Position numbers and translations under genes: made by a program. The notes below the pieces were generated by a model that was given only the letters and a program-made list of their open reading frames with translations, did no database searches and had not been told where the DNA came from. Source: Marinilabiliaceae bacterium UBA5488 (GTDB lineage Bacteria; Bacteroidota; Bacteroidia; Bacteroidales; Marinilabiliaceae). Taken from it: a DNA stretch of 54,073 bases. Below, piece after piece: positions 41,601 to 49,556 of the stretch. The stretch spans positions 118,460 through 172,532 of the forward strand of contig DIPM01000036.1 of the NCBI GenBank assembly GCA_002427105.1, in the 5' to 3' direction. Each line of letters opens with the position of its first letter. Position 1 is the stretch's first letter.

Positions 41601-41662
41601 TTATTCCGGCTATGTATATTTATATTTCTGATGATAAGAAGTATGTCACTAATGTCGGATAA
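38612..41662 (+). CDS. RND efflux pump permease, HAE1-like (second efflux operon)
   Basis: A 1016-residue RND pump with 12 predicted helices. The proton-relay pair is present in helix 4 (LAIGLVVDDAIVVMENI, near residue 400), and the second half has FSQIGIIMLIGLVSKNGILL. The N-terminus SLSSISIQRPVLTIVMNVFI is the typical start. It resembles HAE1 multidrug pumps (AcrB/MexF). The substrate is unknown. It differs clearly from the other RND pump in the window, which has Asp-Asn at this place. The channel gene follows by 94 bp. Confidence 0.95.
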   Translation: MSLSSISIQRPVLTIVMNVFIIIIGFIGYSFLGVRDYPSVDQPFVSVSTTFTGANADVIETQITEPLEQAVNGIPGIRSISSQSRDGSSRITVEFNLEVDLETAANDVRDKVSGAMRRLPPDADPPVVSKADADAQPIFSITLRSATRSLIDLTEYAEVNFKERLQTIPGVSEVRTWGAKRFAIRLWMDPAKLAAYQLTPVDVRDALNRENVELPSGRVEGYNTELTVRTMGRFTSIEDFNRMVVYQDGDRVVRFSDIGRAVVEAENINSILKLNGVPMVNNVLVPQPGANYISIVDNAMLRLEELKKDLPGDIIAEVGFDNTQYIRDSIVEVQETIYIALFLVVLVIFAFLRDWRTTLIPSLAIPVSLIGAFFIMYIAGFTINILTLLAVVLAIGLVVDDAIVVMENIYTKIEKGMDPKEAGIKGTAEIFFAVIATTVTLVAVFFPIVFLQGITGRLFREFSIVIAGAVIISSFVALTLTPMLSSRILQKRTGQHNRLYTATEPFFVWLVRTYKNALTSFLRRRRIYTPLIMIVTLVLIAVLWLNLPSEMAPLEDRGQLNVNSTAPEGATYEYTLRYSDELSQFMLEDVPEIESLFQIVGLWNNNAASHRLTLSDASGRSRSQQEIADDLGEKVRAFTGARTFVTQQQTFGGRRGGLPVQYVIQAQNLNKLKEYLPRFMEELDKSERFQNYDVDLKFTKPEIRVNIDRQKASLLGVSVRDIAQTLQLSLSGQRLAYYIMNGKQYYIIGELERSDRDKPSDITSVYVRSRTGQLIQLDNLVTIEESSTPPQLYRYNRFVAATVSAGLSRGNTIADGIEEMDRIAASVLDDTFSTSLTGDSRDFVESTSSLLFAFALALLLIYLVLAAQFESFRDPLIIMFTVPLALVGALLSLWYFGQSLNIFSQIGIIMLIGLVSKNGILLVEFANQRKAAGLNSYDAIVDAAGARFRPILMTSLSTILGILPMALAWGAGSESRVSMGIAVVGGLTVALVFTLFVIPAMYIYISDDKKYVTNVG

Positions 41663-41756
41663 TTTCTTAAGCTTAATCAAAGAGCTTGTCTTCATGGCAA
41701 CTTTTTGAGCTGAAAAGAAGAAGAAATAAGAACTTTTGCGTAATTAAGAAGCTAAG

Positions 41757-43088
41757 ATGAAGAAGTTAATTATTATAGGAATATTAATGGTTTTAGCCCA
41801 TACAGGCCGTGGGCAGGCGCAGGGAAGCAAGGACGTTTCGGTTCAGAAACTTTCTGTGTTGATAGAGCAGACTTTAGAGCAAAATCCTTCCGTAGGTGTC
41901 GTTCGTAACCGTTGGCGGCAGGCTGATAATATGCACTCCATACAGCCTTTCCTGCCAAGTCTGGGGGGCACAGCGCGTTATAATAAGTCAAACTCAAACA
42001 GCAAGCGTGTATTCAATGAACAGGAGCAGGACTTTGAAAATACTACTTCCGAAAATGTAAGTGCGGGGCTGAGTCTTAGCTGGACAATTTTTGACGGTCT
42101 GGGAATGTTTGCCGACTATCAGCGCGGCGCTTATCAGCTTGATGCGGCAGAACTTGAAACTCGCCGGGTGGTTGAGCAGCTGCTGGGCGAGCTGTCTGAA
42201 CTATATTATCGTATAGTTGTGCAACAGCACCGTTTGGAGGCAGCCGGTGAGCTGATGAAGTTATCGCGCGAGCGCTTTCGTATTATCACAGAGCAGGTTA
42301 ATATTGGAACAGCCTCGGGCATGGATTTGCAGCAAGCCCGTCTTGACCTGAATGCCGACAGTTCATTGCTGATTCGCCATAAGGAAGCTTTGCAGGATGC
42401 GTATATCCGGATTAACCAACTTATTAACCAGCCTTTGCTGAGTCATGGCTTTGTAAGCGACACTATCTTTATCGGTTCTCCTCTGGTGGAAGATGATTTG
42501 CTGGCGATGGCTCTCGACAATAATGTACAGCTCGCGGCCAATAGACTTGGTGTGGCCATTACCGAGCAGGATTTACGCCTGGCACAGTCGCGTCGCTATC
42601 CCACTATCAACCTTGTAAGCGGCTATACCTACAGCAGAGCCGAAACACCTGCCTCGGTTATTACCTTTAATGAGTCGAATGGCTTTAATTATGGCGTGGA
42701 GGCCGGTATCAATATTTTCAACGGCTTTGAAGTCAATCGTAATATTCGTAATGCCCGTATAGAACTGGAAAATCGCCAACTAAGCTATGAGGAAACAGAA
42801 CTGGCTGTTAGGGCTCAGTTACATTCTCTTTACAATACCTACCTGAATAATATTATGATGGTTGATTTTGAAAGGCAAAACGTCGAAGTAGCGAGGGCAA
42901 ATTTCGACCTGGCGCTGGAGCGCTATGAGCTGGGCGTTTTATCTGGTCTGGGCTTCCGTGAGTTTCAATTGGGCTATATCAACGCTGTCGATCGCTCCCT
43001 CGACGCGATGTATCAAAGCAAGGTGCTTGAACTCTCACTTTTAGTGCTCAGCGGACAGATGGATGAATTTATGCAGAGAATCAGGTAA
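41757..43088 (+). CDS. TolC-family outer membrane channel (second efflux operon)
   Basis: 443 residues with a signal peptide (MKKLIIIGILMVLAHTGRGQ). Two related helical halves are seen (LSELYYRIVVQQHRLEAAGE in the first, LHSLYNTYLNNIMMVDFERQ in the second), each followed by a beta segment, as in TolC. It completes the tripartite pump encoded from 37496. No terminator is clear after it. Confidence 0.92.
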   Translation: MKKLIIIGILMVLAHTGRGQAQGSKDVSVQKLSVLIEQTLEQNPSVGVVRNRWRQADNMHSIQPFLPSLGGTARYNKSNSNSKRVFNEQEQDFENTTSENVSAGLSLSWTIFDGLGMFADYQRGAYQLDAAELETRRVVEQLLGELSELYYRIVVQQHRLEAAGELMKLSRERFRIITEQVNIGTASGMDLQQARLDLNADSSLLIRHKEALQDAYIRINQLINQPLLSHGFVSDTIFIGSPLVEDDLLAMALDNNVQLAANRLGVAITEQDLRLAQSRRYPTINLVSGYTYSRAETPASVITFNESNGFNYGVEAGINIFNGFEVNRNIRNARIELENRQLSYEETELAVRAQLHSLYNTYLNNIMMVDFERQNVEVARANFDLALERYELGVLSGLGFREFQLGYINAVDRSLDAMYQSKVLELSLLVLSGQMDEFMQRIR

Positions 43089-43351
43089 AGTGAAGCTCAG
43101 CCGGGGGATAGAGTTCTCCACATATCTTAAACCCTGTGGGGGCGACAAATAATTACTTGTCCGGTCGTTATAATCTCGCCATTTTTGGGTTTGCCGCGAC
43201 CATAAGATCTGCTGTCCGCGCAATTTTCTCCAAGAGCCTTTTGCATACTATAAAATTTGGATAAGAAACCTTTTTAATGGGTGTTTTTACTACTGTTACC
43301 CCTTATGCGTTAGTGCGTAATCATTTCCCTTTATTTGTGTAAATTTTTTAC

Positions 43352-43359
43352 TATTTTTG
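43352..43359 (+). promoter_or_regulatory. -7 promoter element, probable susCD promoter
   Basis: TATTTTTG matches TAnnTTTG. It would give a transcript start near 43366 and a leader of about 340 bases. Confidence 0.45.
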
Positions 43360-43410
43360 CGCTTCGATTATAAGCAAAACGACTGAAAACGCTGGAGTTT
43401 GTAAGCTGAA

Positions 43411-43440
43411 ACCATGACAAAAGTCATGGTCTGTTCTTTT
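43411..43440 (+). promoter_or_regulatory. Terminator-like hairpin in the susC leader
   Basis: ACCATGAC and GTCATGGT pair perfectly around an AAAA loop, followed by CTGTTCTTTTT. It is about 45 bases after the predicted transcript start and 270 bases before susC. Confidence 0.55.
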
Positions 43441-43706
43441 TGTAAGAAAATCAATAAAATAAATGTTAAATTGCTTTAAAATGCGGTTTTTTATTTCTTA
43501 ACTTGTAGTGCTAATAAACTAAATAGCTGTTTTTTTGTTTAATGTTTTGTGTGAGAAGTAGAAAATTTCAAATCTGCAATCAAAATAGAGAGAAAAACGA
43601 CGAATCAGAAGTTTTCAAACTTATGGTTTCAGATTTTTTGGATTGCATATTTATAGTGAAGTATAGTAGAAAAAAGTCCTATTTATTAATTTAAACCTTA
43701 AACTTT

Positions 43707-46700
43707 ATGAAGAAAGTTTTTATGGCACTTTCGTTCGTAATGGTATTTAGTTTGGGCAATATTTTGGCTCAAACAAGAACCATTACCGGAACAGTAACAG
43801 GAAGTGATGACGGCCAACCCATACCGGGTGCGTCCGTATTTGTGAAAGGCACAACCATGGGTACTATTACCCAAATTGATGGTGATTACTCGCTTAGCGT
43901 ACCCCAGGATGCTGAAATTCTGGTTTTCTCCTTTGTGGGTATGGAGTCCCAGGAGCAGTCAATTGCCGGTCGTAGCGTGATTAATGTTGTCCTAAATAGC
44001 AGTGCCATTGCTATGGATGAGGTTGTGGTAACCGCTATCGGTATTACTCGCCAAGAGAAATCTCTAGGTTACTCGGTTGGTGTTGTTAACTCCGAGAGTT
44101 TAGAGAAAGCCAGAGAGGGTAATGTGATTAATTCACTTTCTGGCCGAGTAGCAGGTCTTAATATAATTCAAAGTTCTGGTACTGCCGGAGGGTCATCAAA
44201 AGTTGTAATTCGTGGTCAATCTTCTTTAGGAAGCTCGGGTCAGCCTCTTTTTATTGTTGATGGTATGCCTATTAGCAATAATAGTTTGAGTTTTGGGATT
44301 AATGGTGCAGTTGACACAGGATCTCGAATTGGCGATGTTAGCTCTGATGATATTGCATCAATAAGCGTTTTAAAAGGTGCAGCTGCAACTGCTCTTTATG
44401 GCGCCAGAGCTAAAGATGGAGCAGTCGTAATTACTACTAAGAAGGGTAGTAAGAATTCCCCTGCCGCAGTCTCAGTTAATTCTTCTGTACGATTTGAGAA
44501 TCCTTTGAAACTGCCTGATTTCCAGAATGAATTTGGACCTGGGCCTGGAGCTACTGGAAACTATAGCATGAATTCATGGAATGGTTGGGGCCCCAGCCTT
44601 GCTAGCGTTAGTGATCAGAAGTTTCCTATCTTTACAGGTGAAGATGTCACGTTGAAAGCTTATGACAATAATGTTAAGGACTTTTTTGAAACAGGTGTTA
44701 CCCTAGCAAATAGTGTTTCAATTGCCGGAGGCGATGAAAAGAGTGATTATCGAATTGGTTTAAGTTCTTTGAATCAAGAAGGGATTATTCCAAACAACTC
44801 TTATGATCGATATAATGTAACCTTCAATGGAGGAAGAAGCTTTTCAGAAAAATTTTCGTCTCGCGTTTCTTTTTCCTATGTTAATATAGCCTCTGAGGGT
44901 AGGGCTGCCCAAGGGAGTAATGACCCTAATGCGATTATATCTTCCATTTTTTCTATGCCAAGAACAATGGACGTTAATCTTCTTAAGGATAATTGGATTC
45001 TTGATGGTTCGCCTTACCCATTGGGTTCAGGTGGCGTTGCCTCTACCAATAACCCTTACTGGATATTAAATAAGAATGTTTTTACTAATAAGCTTGACAG
45101 GGTTTTTGGTAATTTAGTTCTTACTTATAAACCATTCAAAGGCCTCACTATTACTAATAATGCTGGTGTTGATTTTTTCTTTGACGACAGTCGTCGAGTT
45201 TGGGCAAAAAATACTCTTGGCGAGAACAAGGGAAGATTTATCACTTATAATCAGGATAATAAGGTTTTGAATAATGACTTGTTGATAACTTATGACTATG
45301 ATATCAATGAGGATTTTAATCTTAAATTGTTGGCAGGACATAATATAGTTCAAACGACAACAGAACTGGTTGAAGTTGATGCAAAGGATTTATTAGTTGC
45401 AGATATTTATTCGTATGCCAACGCTCAGACCAACTCTCCAAGTAATACCTATAGGCAGCGAAGACTTGTTGGAGTTTTCGGCGATATTGGTGTTAGTTAT
45501 AAGAACATGGCGTTTTTTAATGTTACAGGGCGAAACGACTGGTCTTCAACAATGCCTCTTTCTGAGCAGTCTTACTTTTATCCTTCCTTCAGTGGTAGTT
45601 TCGTTTTTACCGAATTATTAGAGAATAATAGGGTGCTGACCTTTGGAAAACTGAGGGCAAATTATGCTATTGTCGGAAGCGATACCGATCCTTATCAGTT
45701 AGATTATGTTTATGCACCAGTTAACTCTTATTTCTTGCAATACTTAGGAAGTACAGCCGGCAGATTTCCACATGGAGGATTGTTGGGCTACACATCTCCC
45801 GGAGCATATCCGGATCCGAATCTGAAGCCTCAAAAGCAAACTGGTTTTGAAGTTGGGTTTGATTTGCGATTCTTTAATGGTCGTATTAATCTGGATGCAA
45901 CTTATTACTCTAATTTAACTGTCAACCATATTGCTCTTGTTGATGCACCGAATTCCACCGGATATTTCAATTTCAGAAAGAATGCCGGAGAAGTTTCAAA
46001 TAAGGGTATTGAGGTTATGCTGGGTGTTACTCCAGTAAAGGTTGGATTCTTTAACTGGGATGTCAATTTTAATTTTGCTTCAAACAAGCAAGAGGTTGTC
46101 TCACTCGATCCAACCATCACGGAGTTAAACCTAACCTCTGGTTATAGCGGTCTTCAAATAAAAGCTGCAGTGGGTGAGCCCTTTAGTCTGTATGGAATTG
46201 CTTGGGAAAGAGACGAAGCTGGGAATATTGTTATTGATGGCACTACTGGATTCCGCAAGACTCAAGCCACTGCACAGAATTTAGGTAAGATTACACCTGA
46301 TTTTACATTGGGAATTGCCAATACCTTTTCATTTAAGGGAATATCTTTGTCTGGAGTTTTGGATATCCGTCAAGGAGGTGTAATGTATTCCAATACAGTA
46401 TCATCGCTGCGCACAAACGGAGTTGCTGAGGAAACTATGCTAAACGGCCGTAACGCCATCATTGATAAGGGAGTTGTTTCTGATGGAAATGGCGGATTTG
46501 TTGATAACACTAAGGAGATCTCTGCTTATGATTATTGGACTCAGAATTATAAAACATCAAACACTGAGGCCAATGTATTTGATGCTTCCTATGTTAAGTT
46601 GAGAGAGGTTACCCTTACTTATAATTTGCCCAAGAGGTGGTTTGACCAAATTTTCTTAGATAATATGTCTGTTGGCTTCGAGGCTCGTAATTTGTGGATT

Positions 46701-46832
46701 ATTAGTAGTGATGTTCCACACATCGATCCTGAGTTAAACTTCTTTTCACCCAGTGACGTTGGCTCCGGGGTTGAATTTGGAAGCATCCCATCTACCAGAA
46801 GTTATGGTTTTAACCTTAAGTTTAGTTTATAA
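43707..46832 (+). CDS. SusC/RagA-family TonB-dependent outer membrane transporter
   Basis: A 1041-residue TonB-linked transporter. Signal peptide (MKKVFMALSFVMVFSLGNIL, cut near AQ22), a carboxypeptidase-regulatory-like domain (about 24-110, TITGTVTGSDDGQPIPGASV), the TonB-contact stretch DEVVVTAIGITRQEKSLGY, the plug (about 120-235, LFIVDGMPI), and a 22-strand barrel ending in RSYGFNLKFSL. It forms the barrel of a glycan or peptide importer, with the SusD-like lid encoded 18 bp downstream. The ligand is unknown, since no glycoside hydrolase or peptidase is near. Confidence 0.95.
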   Translation: MKKVFMALSFVMVFSLGNILAQTRTITGTVTGSDDGQPIPGASVFVKGTTMGTITQIDGDYSLSVPQDAEILVFSFVGMESQEQSIAGRSVINVVLNSSAIAMDEVVVTAIGITRQEKSLGYSVGVVNSESLEKAREGNVINSLSGRVAGLNIIQSSGTAGGSSKVVIRGQSSLGSSGQPLFIVDGMPISNNSLSFGINGAVDTGSRIGDVSSDDIASISVLKGAAATALYGARAKDGAVVITTKKGSKNSPAAVSVNSSVRFENPLKLPDFQNEFGPGPGATGNYSMNSWNGWGPSLASVSDQKFPIFTGEDVTLKAYDNNVKDFFETGVTLANSVSIAGGDEKSDYRIGLSSLNQEGIIPNNSYDRYNVTFNGGRSFSEKFSSRVSFSYVNIASEGRAAQGSNDPNAIISSIFSMPRTMDVNLLKDNWILDGSPYPLGSGGVASTNNPYWILNKNVFTNKLDRVFGNLVLTYKPFKGLTITNNAGVDFFFDDSRRVWAKNTLGENKGRFITYNQDNKVLNNDLLITYDYDINEDFNLKLLAGHNIVQTTTELVEVDAKDLLVADIYSYANAQTNSPSNTYRQRRLVGVFGDIGVSYKNMAFFNVTGRNDWSSTMPLSEQSYFYPSFSGSFVFTELLENNRVLTFGKLRANYAIVGSDTDPYQLDYVYAPVNSYFLQYLGSTAGRFPHGGLLGYTSPGAYPDPNLKPQKQTGFEVGFDLRFFNGRINLDATYYSNLTVNHIALVDAPNSTGYFNFRKNAGEVSNKGIEVMLGVTPVKVGFFNWDVNFNFASNKQEVVSLDPTITELNLTSGYSGLQIKAAVGEPFSLYGIAWERDEAGNIVIDGTTGFRKTQATAQNLGKITPDFTLGIANTFSFKGISLSGVLDIRQGGVMYSNTVSSLRTNGVAEETMLNGRNAIIDKGVVSDGNGGFVDNTKEISAYDYWTQNYKTSNTEANVFDASYVKLREVTLTYNLPKRWFDQIFLDNMSVGFEARNLWIISSDVPHIDPELNFFSPSDVGSGVEFGSIPSTRSYGFNLKFSL

Positions 46833-46850
46833 ACCAAAAAATATTAGAGT

Positions 46851-48323
46851 ATGAAAATATTTAAGTTCACAAAATTGCCACTTCTTCTTTGGGTGACAAT
46901 TGCAGTACCATTTGCCTCTTGTTCGGATTGGTTAGATATTAATAGCAATCCTTATGTGGCAAACGATCAGACGAATATTGATCCAGGGTATTTGTTTAAT
47001 TACGCCGCAACAACGCATAGTTCAAATAGACAAGGTGGAGATTTCTACATTCCCCTGTTGATTTCTGGTCAAACAGTTGCGGATGGGGGCTTTGTTGATT
47101 TGGGTGGATATTGGTCTGAATCCCTGTATGATATAAGTATTTATTCTACTGGAAATACATGGGTTACTGCGTACGCAAATGTTGGCACTAACTTAATTAA
47201 AGCCAAAGAGTTCGCCTTAAAAAATGAGAATATTAATGCAATTGTTCAAGCCGAAATTCTTCAAGCACAAGCACTCTTTGAAATGACTATGATATTTGGT
47301 GATGTGCCTTTTTCTGAAGCATTGAATATTGAAGAGTATAAGACACCTAAATTTGACACTCAGAAGGATGTATTAGATGGCCTTTTAGTATTGTTGGATG
47401 ATGCTTTAGCGAAGGTAGATTTGGATTCGCCGGGGATTCAACAATACGATATCTTTTATGGTGGAGATATGACCAAATGGGCGAAACTTGCCCGATCGCT
47501 CAAGCTAAAGATACTCATGATAATGGTTGATAAAGATCAATCAAAAGAGGCTGCGATTAAGTTGTTAGTTGAAGATGATGCAATCGGCTTTATTAATGAA
47601 GAGTCAGAGTGGATTTTTCCATTTTTCGAAGAAGCCAGTACTCAGAATCCGAACTTCAGAATTAATGACCGATACGCTGCTCCAGGTGAGTATTATATGT
47701 TTTTTGCCCACAATAGTGTTTTGGATCTTATGAAACCGTTGAATGATCCACGGCTGCCAGTTTATTTCGAGAAAGGGGTTGATGGGAACTATAATGGGCT
47801 GCTGACCTCTGAAGATGTAGAAGATGTAGAAGGGGTTTATCTTACTTCTCCCATTAATTTCCAGCGAGTTTGGGCAGCTAATGCTCCTGATGTTATGTAC
47901 TCTTTTAGTGAGCTGTCTTTCCATCTTGCCGAGGTATATGCGCGTGGATTGGGCGTGACCCAAGATCTAAGTAAAGCCCAAGAGCATTATTTGGCCGGTG
48001 TAGAATCTGCTTTAGGTTTTTGGCAGATTGAGAGTGCGGAGGTTGATGCCTTTATTGCTCAGTTAGGTGATATTTCTACGATGAATCAAGAAGATGCCCT
48101 GGAGGCTATCTATTCACAGGTTTGGGTAGATCTTATGCTTCGGCCCTTTGAAGCTTGGGTGCATTCAAGACGCACATCTTTTCCCGAACTGACGGTTCCC
48201 GAGTTAGCTCCATATGAGTCCTTGATTTATCGTTGGGTATATCCTGATAGAGAAAGAAATGTCAATCCAAATGTTCCTTCACCTTTGCCTGAGATCACAG
48301 ATAAGATGTGGTTTCAAAAATAG
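46851..48323 (+). CDS. SusD/RagB-family lipoprotein (SusD-like_2 type)
   Basis: A 490-residue outer-membrane lipoprotein, lipobox FASC with cysteine 24. SDWLDINSNPYVANDQTNID after it is the usual N-terminal segment of the SusD-like_2 group, and helical TPR-like parts follow (LIKAKEFALKNENINAIVQA, ILQAQALFEMTMIFGDVPFS). It acts as the lid over the SusC barrel and binds the nutrient. It is co-transcribed with susC, and a strong terminator follows 17 bp after the stop codon. Confidence 0.93.
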   Translation: MKIFKFTKLPLLLWVTIAVPFASCSDWLDINSNPYVANDQTNIDPGYLFNYAATTHSSNRQGGDFYIPLLISGQTVADGGFVDLGGYWSESLYDISIYSTGNTWVTAYANVGTNLIKAKEFALKNENINAIVQAEILQAQALFEMTMIFGDVPFSEALNIEEYKTPKFDTQKDVLDGLLVLLDDALAKVDLDSPGIQQYDIFYGGDMTKWAKLARSLKLKILMIMVDKDQSKEAAIKLLVEDDAIGFINEESEWIFPFFEEASTQNPNFRINDRYAAPGEYYMFFAHNSVLDLMKPLNDPRLPVYFEKGVDGNYNGLLTSEDVEDVEGVYLTSPINFQRVWAANAPDVMYSFSELSFHLAEVYARGLGVTQDLSKAQEHYLAGVESALGFWQIESAEVDAFIAQLGDISTMNQEDALEAIYSQVWVDLMLRPFEAWVHSRRTSFPELTVPELAPYESLIYRWVYPDRERNVNPNVPSPLPEITDKMWFQK

Positions 48324-48339
48324 GTGACGATTTTTTTGC

Positions 48340-48372
48340 AGCGACCATTCCAAAAGGATGGTCGCTTTTTAT
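48340..48372 (+). terminator. Intrinsic terminator of the susCD operon
   Basis: AGCGACCATTCC pairs with GGATGGTCGCT (one bulged base), loop AAAA, then T5 and AT. Confidence 0.9.
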
Positions 48373-48843
48373 TGAACTCTTCTTGAACGGATGTAACTCT
48401 TCAGAAGGTTGGGCTCGGTTCAAATTGAATTTTCTGCTTTCAAAGAATTGCCTATTGTCATTTATATTAGTTTTTGATAAGTGGTTATGGCCATTATTAA
48501 ATATTAATGCTTACGGTTGAGCCATTGCCCTCACTGATTTTTAATAGGCTCTTTTTGGTGAAGAAGTTCTTTTTGAAGCTATTGGAGACTTTGGACCATC
48601 TGCTGGTACAAGCTTTACCTTAGGTGAGTAGTATTGGATTTTAACCGGTGCTTATAGGCTAATGTCATAGAAACTTTGGCTTTAGCATCAAGTAAAGGCA
48701 AATGCCCTGGAAAATATAACTTTTCTAGGGCATTCTTTTGTGAGCTGTAATTCTTCCTTTTTGAACCAAGTAGCTTGTTGGGTGTTTAACTCTGGGCTGT
48801 ATAAGCTTTTGTAGTGGATGTTTAACAACTAAAAATTTTAGAA
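48373..48843. other. Region between two terminators
   Basis: About 470 bp with no intact gene. A 26-codon stretch at about 48547-48627 (GEEVLFEAIGDFGPSAGTSF) reads like coding sequence but has no start and may be a relic. A second terminator stands at 48701-48739 with no gene before it. Confidence 0.4.
48701..48739 (+). terminator. Intrinsic terminator without an upstream gene
   Basis: AATGCCCT-g-GAAAA pairs with TTTTC-t-AGGGCATT around a 6-base loop (13 bp, one mismatch), then CTTTT. Confidence 0.8.
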
Positions 48844-49398
48844 ATGTCAAAAAAGATTGCAGTTTTAGTAGGAAGCCTTCGCAAGGACTCATTAAATCGC
48901 AAGGTAGCAAAGGCTTTAATCAAGTTGGCCCCCAAATCTCTGGAGCTTGAAATCGTTGAGATAGCTCAGCTACAACTGTTTAATGATGATTTGGATAATG
49001 ATAACAACAGACCTGTGGAATGGACTAAGTTTCGCGACAAGATAAGGGGATTTGACGGTCTTTTGTTTCTAACTCCTGAGTACAACCGTTCTATGTCGGG
49101 TGTATTGAAAAATGCTATTGACGTAGGCTCTCGTCCTTATGGTCAGAGCGTATGGAGCGGGAAGCCCGGAGCAGTTGTAAGTGTATCTATGGGTCATCTT
49201 GGCGGCTTTGGAGCCTATCATCACTTAAGGCAGACTTTATCTTTCCTGGATGTTCCTGCCATGGCTCAGCCTGAAGCTTACGTTAGCGATGCAGCCTCAC
49301 TTTTTGATGATGCCGGTAATTTGGTCAGCGAATCAAAGAAGGAGAGCTTCACTGCATTTATGGGAGCCTTTGCCAAGTGGGTTGAGAAAAATTGTTAG
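48844..49398 (+). CDS. NAD(P)H-dependent FMN reductase
   Basis: A 184-residue flavodoxin-like protein of the NADPH-dependent FMN reductase family. VGSLRKDSLNRKVAKAL (8-24) is the phosphate-binding loop and TPEYNRSMSGVLKNAID the second flavin loop, followed by SVSMGHLGGFGAYHHLR. It reduces FMN or quinones with NADPH in the cytoplasm. It lies between the Sus pair and its probable regulator, but separated from both by over 150 bp, so it looks like an independent gene. Confidence 0.9.
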   Translation: MSKKIAVLVGSLRKDSLNRKVAKALIKLAPKSLELEIVEIAQLQLFNDDLDNDNNRPVEWTKFRDKIRGFDGLLFLTPEYNRSMSGVLKNAIDVGSRPYGQSVWSGKPGAVVSVSMGHLGGFGAYHHLRQTLSFLDVPAMAQPEAYVSDAASLFDDAGNLVSESKKESFTAFMGAFAKWVEKNC

Positions 49399-49452
49399 TA
49401 GCAAGTCCGCGGACAGCATCTAAGTCCGAATGGTTGTAAAAAATATTCTTAG

Positions 49453-49512
49453 GAGTGCTTAAAGAGTAGAGTTCTCGCTGTGAGGTGAAAAATTTACTAT
49501 CTTTAAGCACTC
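49453..49512. promoter_or_regulatory. Inverted repeat over the promoter of the hybrid regulator gene
   Basis: GAGTGCTTAAAGA (49453-49465) and TCTTTAAGCACTC (49500-49512) are exact reverse complements, 34 bp apart. The right arm overlaps a weak -7 box TATCTTTA at 49498-49505, so it could be an operator or an RNA stem. Confidence 0.5.
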
Positions 49513-49556
49513 TTAACATTTAGGGTTTTGGGTTTACAATCAATTTTTGGTGGTTT

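Larger units (their letters stand above)
43089..43706. other. Long region before susC, including its leader
   Basis: 618 bp without a credible gene. The first 250 bp show nothing. A -7 box at 43352-43359 and a terminator-like hairpin at 43411-43440 suggest a transcribed leader of about 340 bases before susC. Confidence 0.55.

Noticed and set aside
43041..43223. Minus-strand frame of 60 codons overlapping the end of the TolC-like gene
   Set aside because: No recognisable domain, no promoter, and it overlaps a well-supported gene.
48308..48520. Frame of 70 codons after susD
   Set aside because: It overlaps the susD end and runs straight through the terminator hairpin; the composition does not look like protein.
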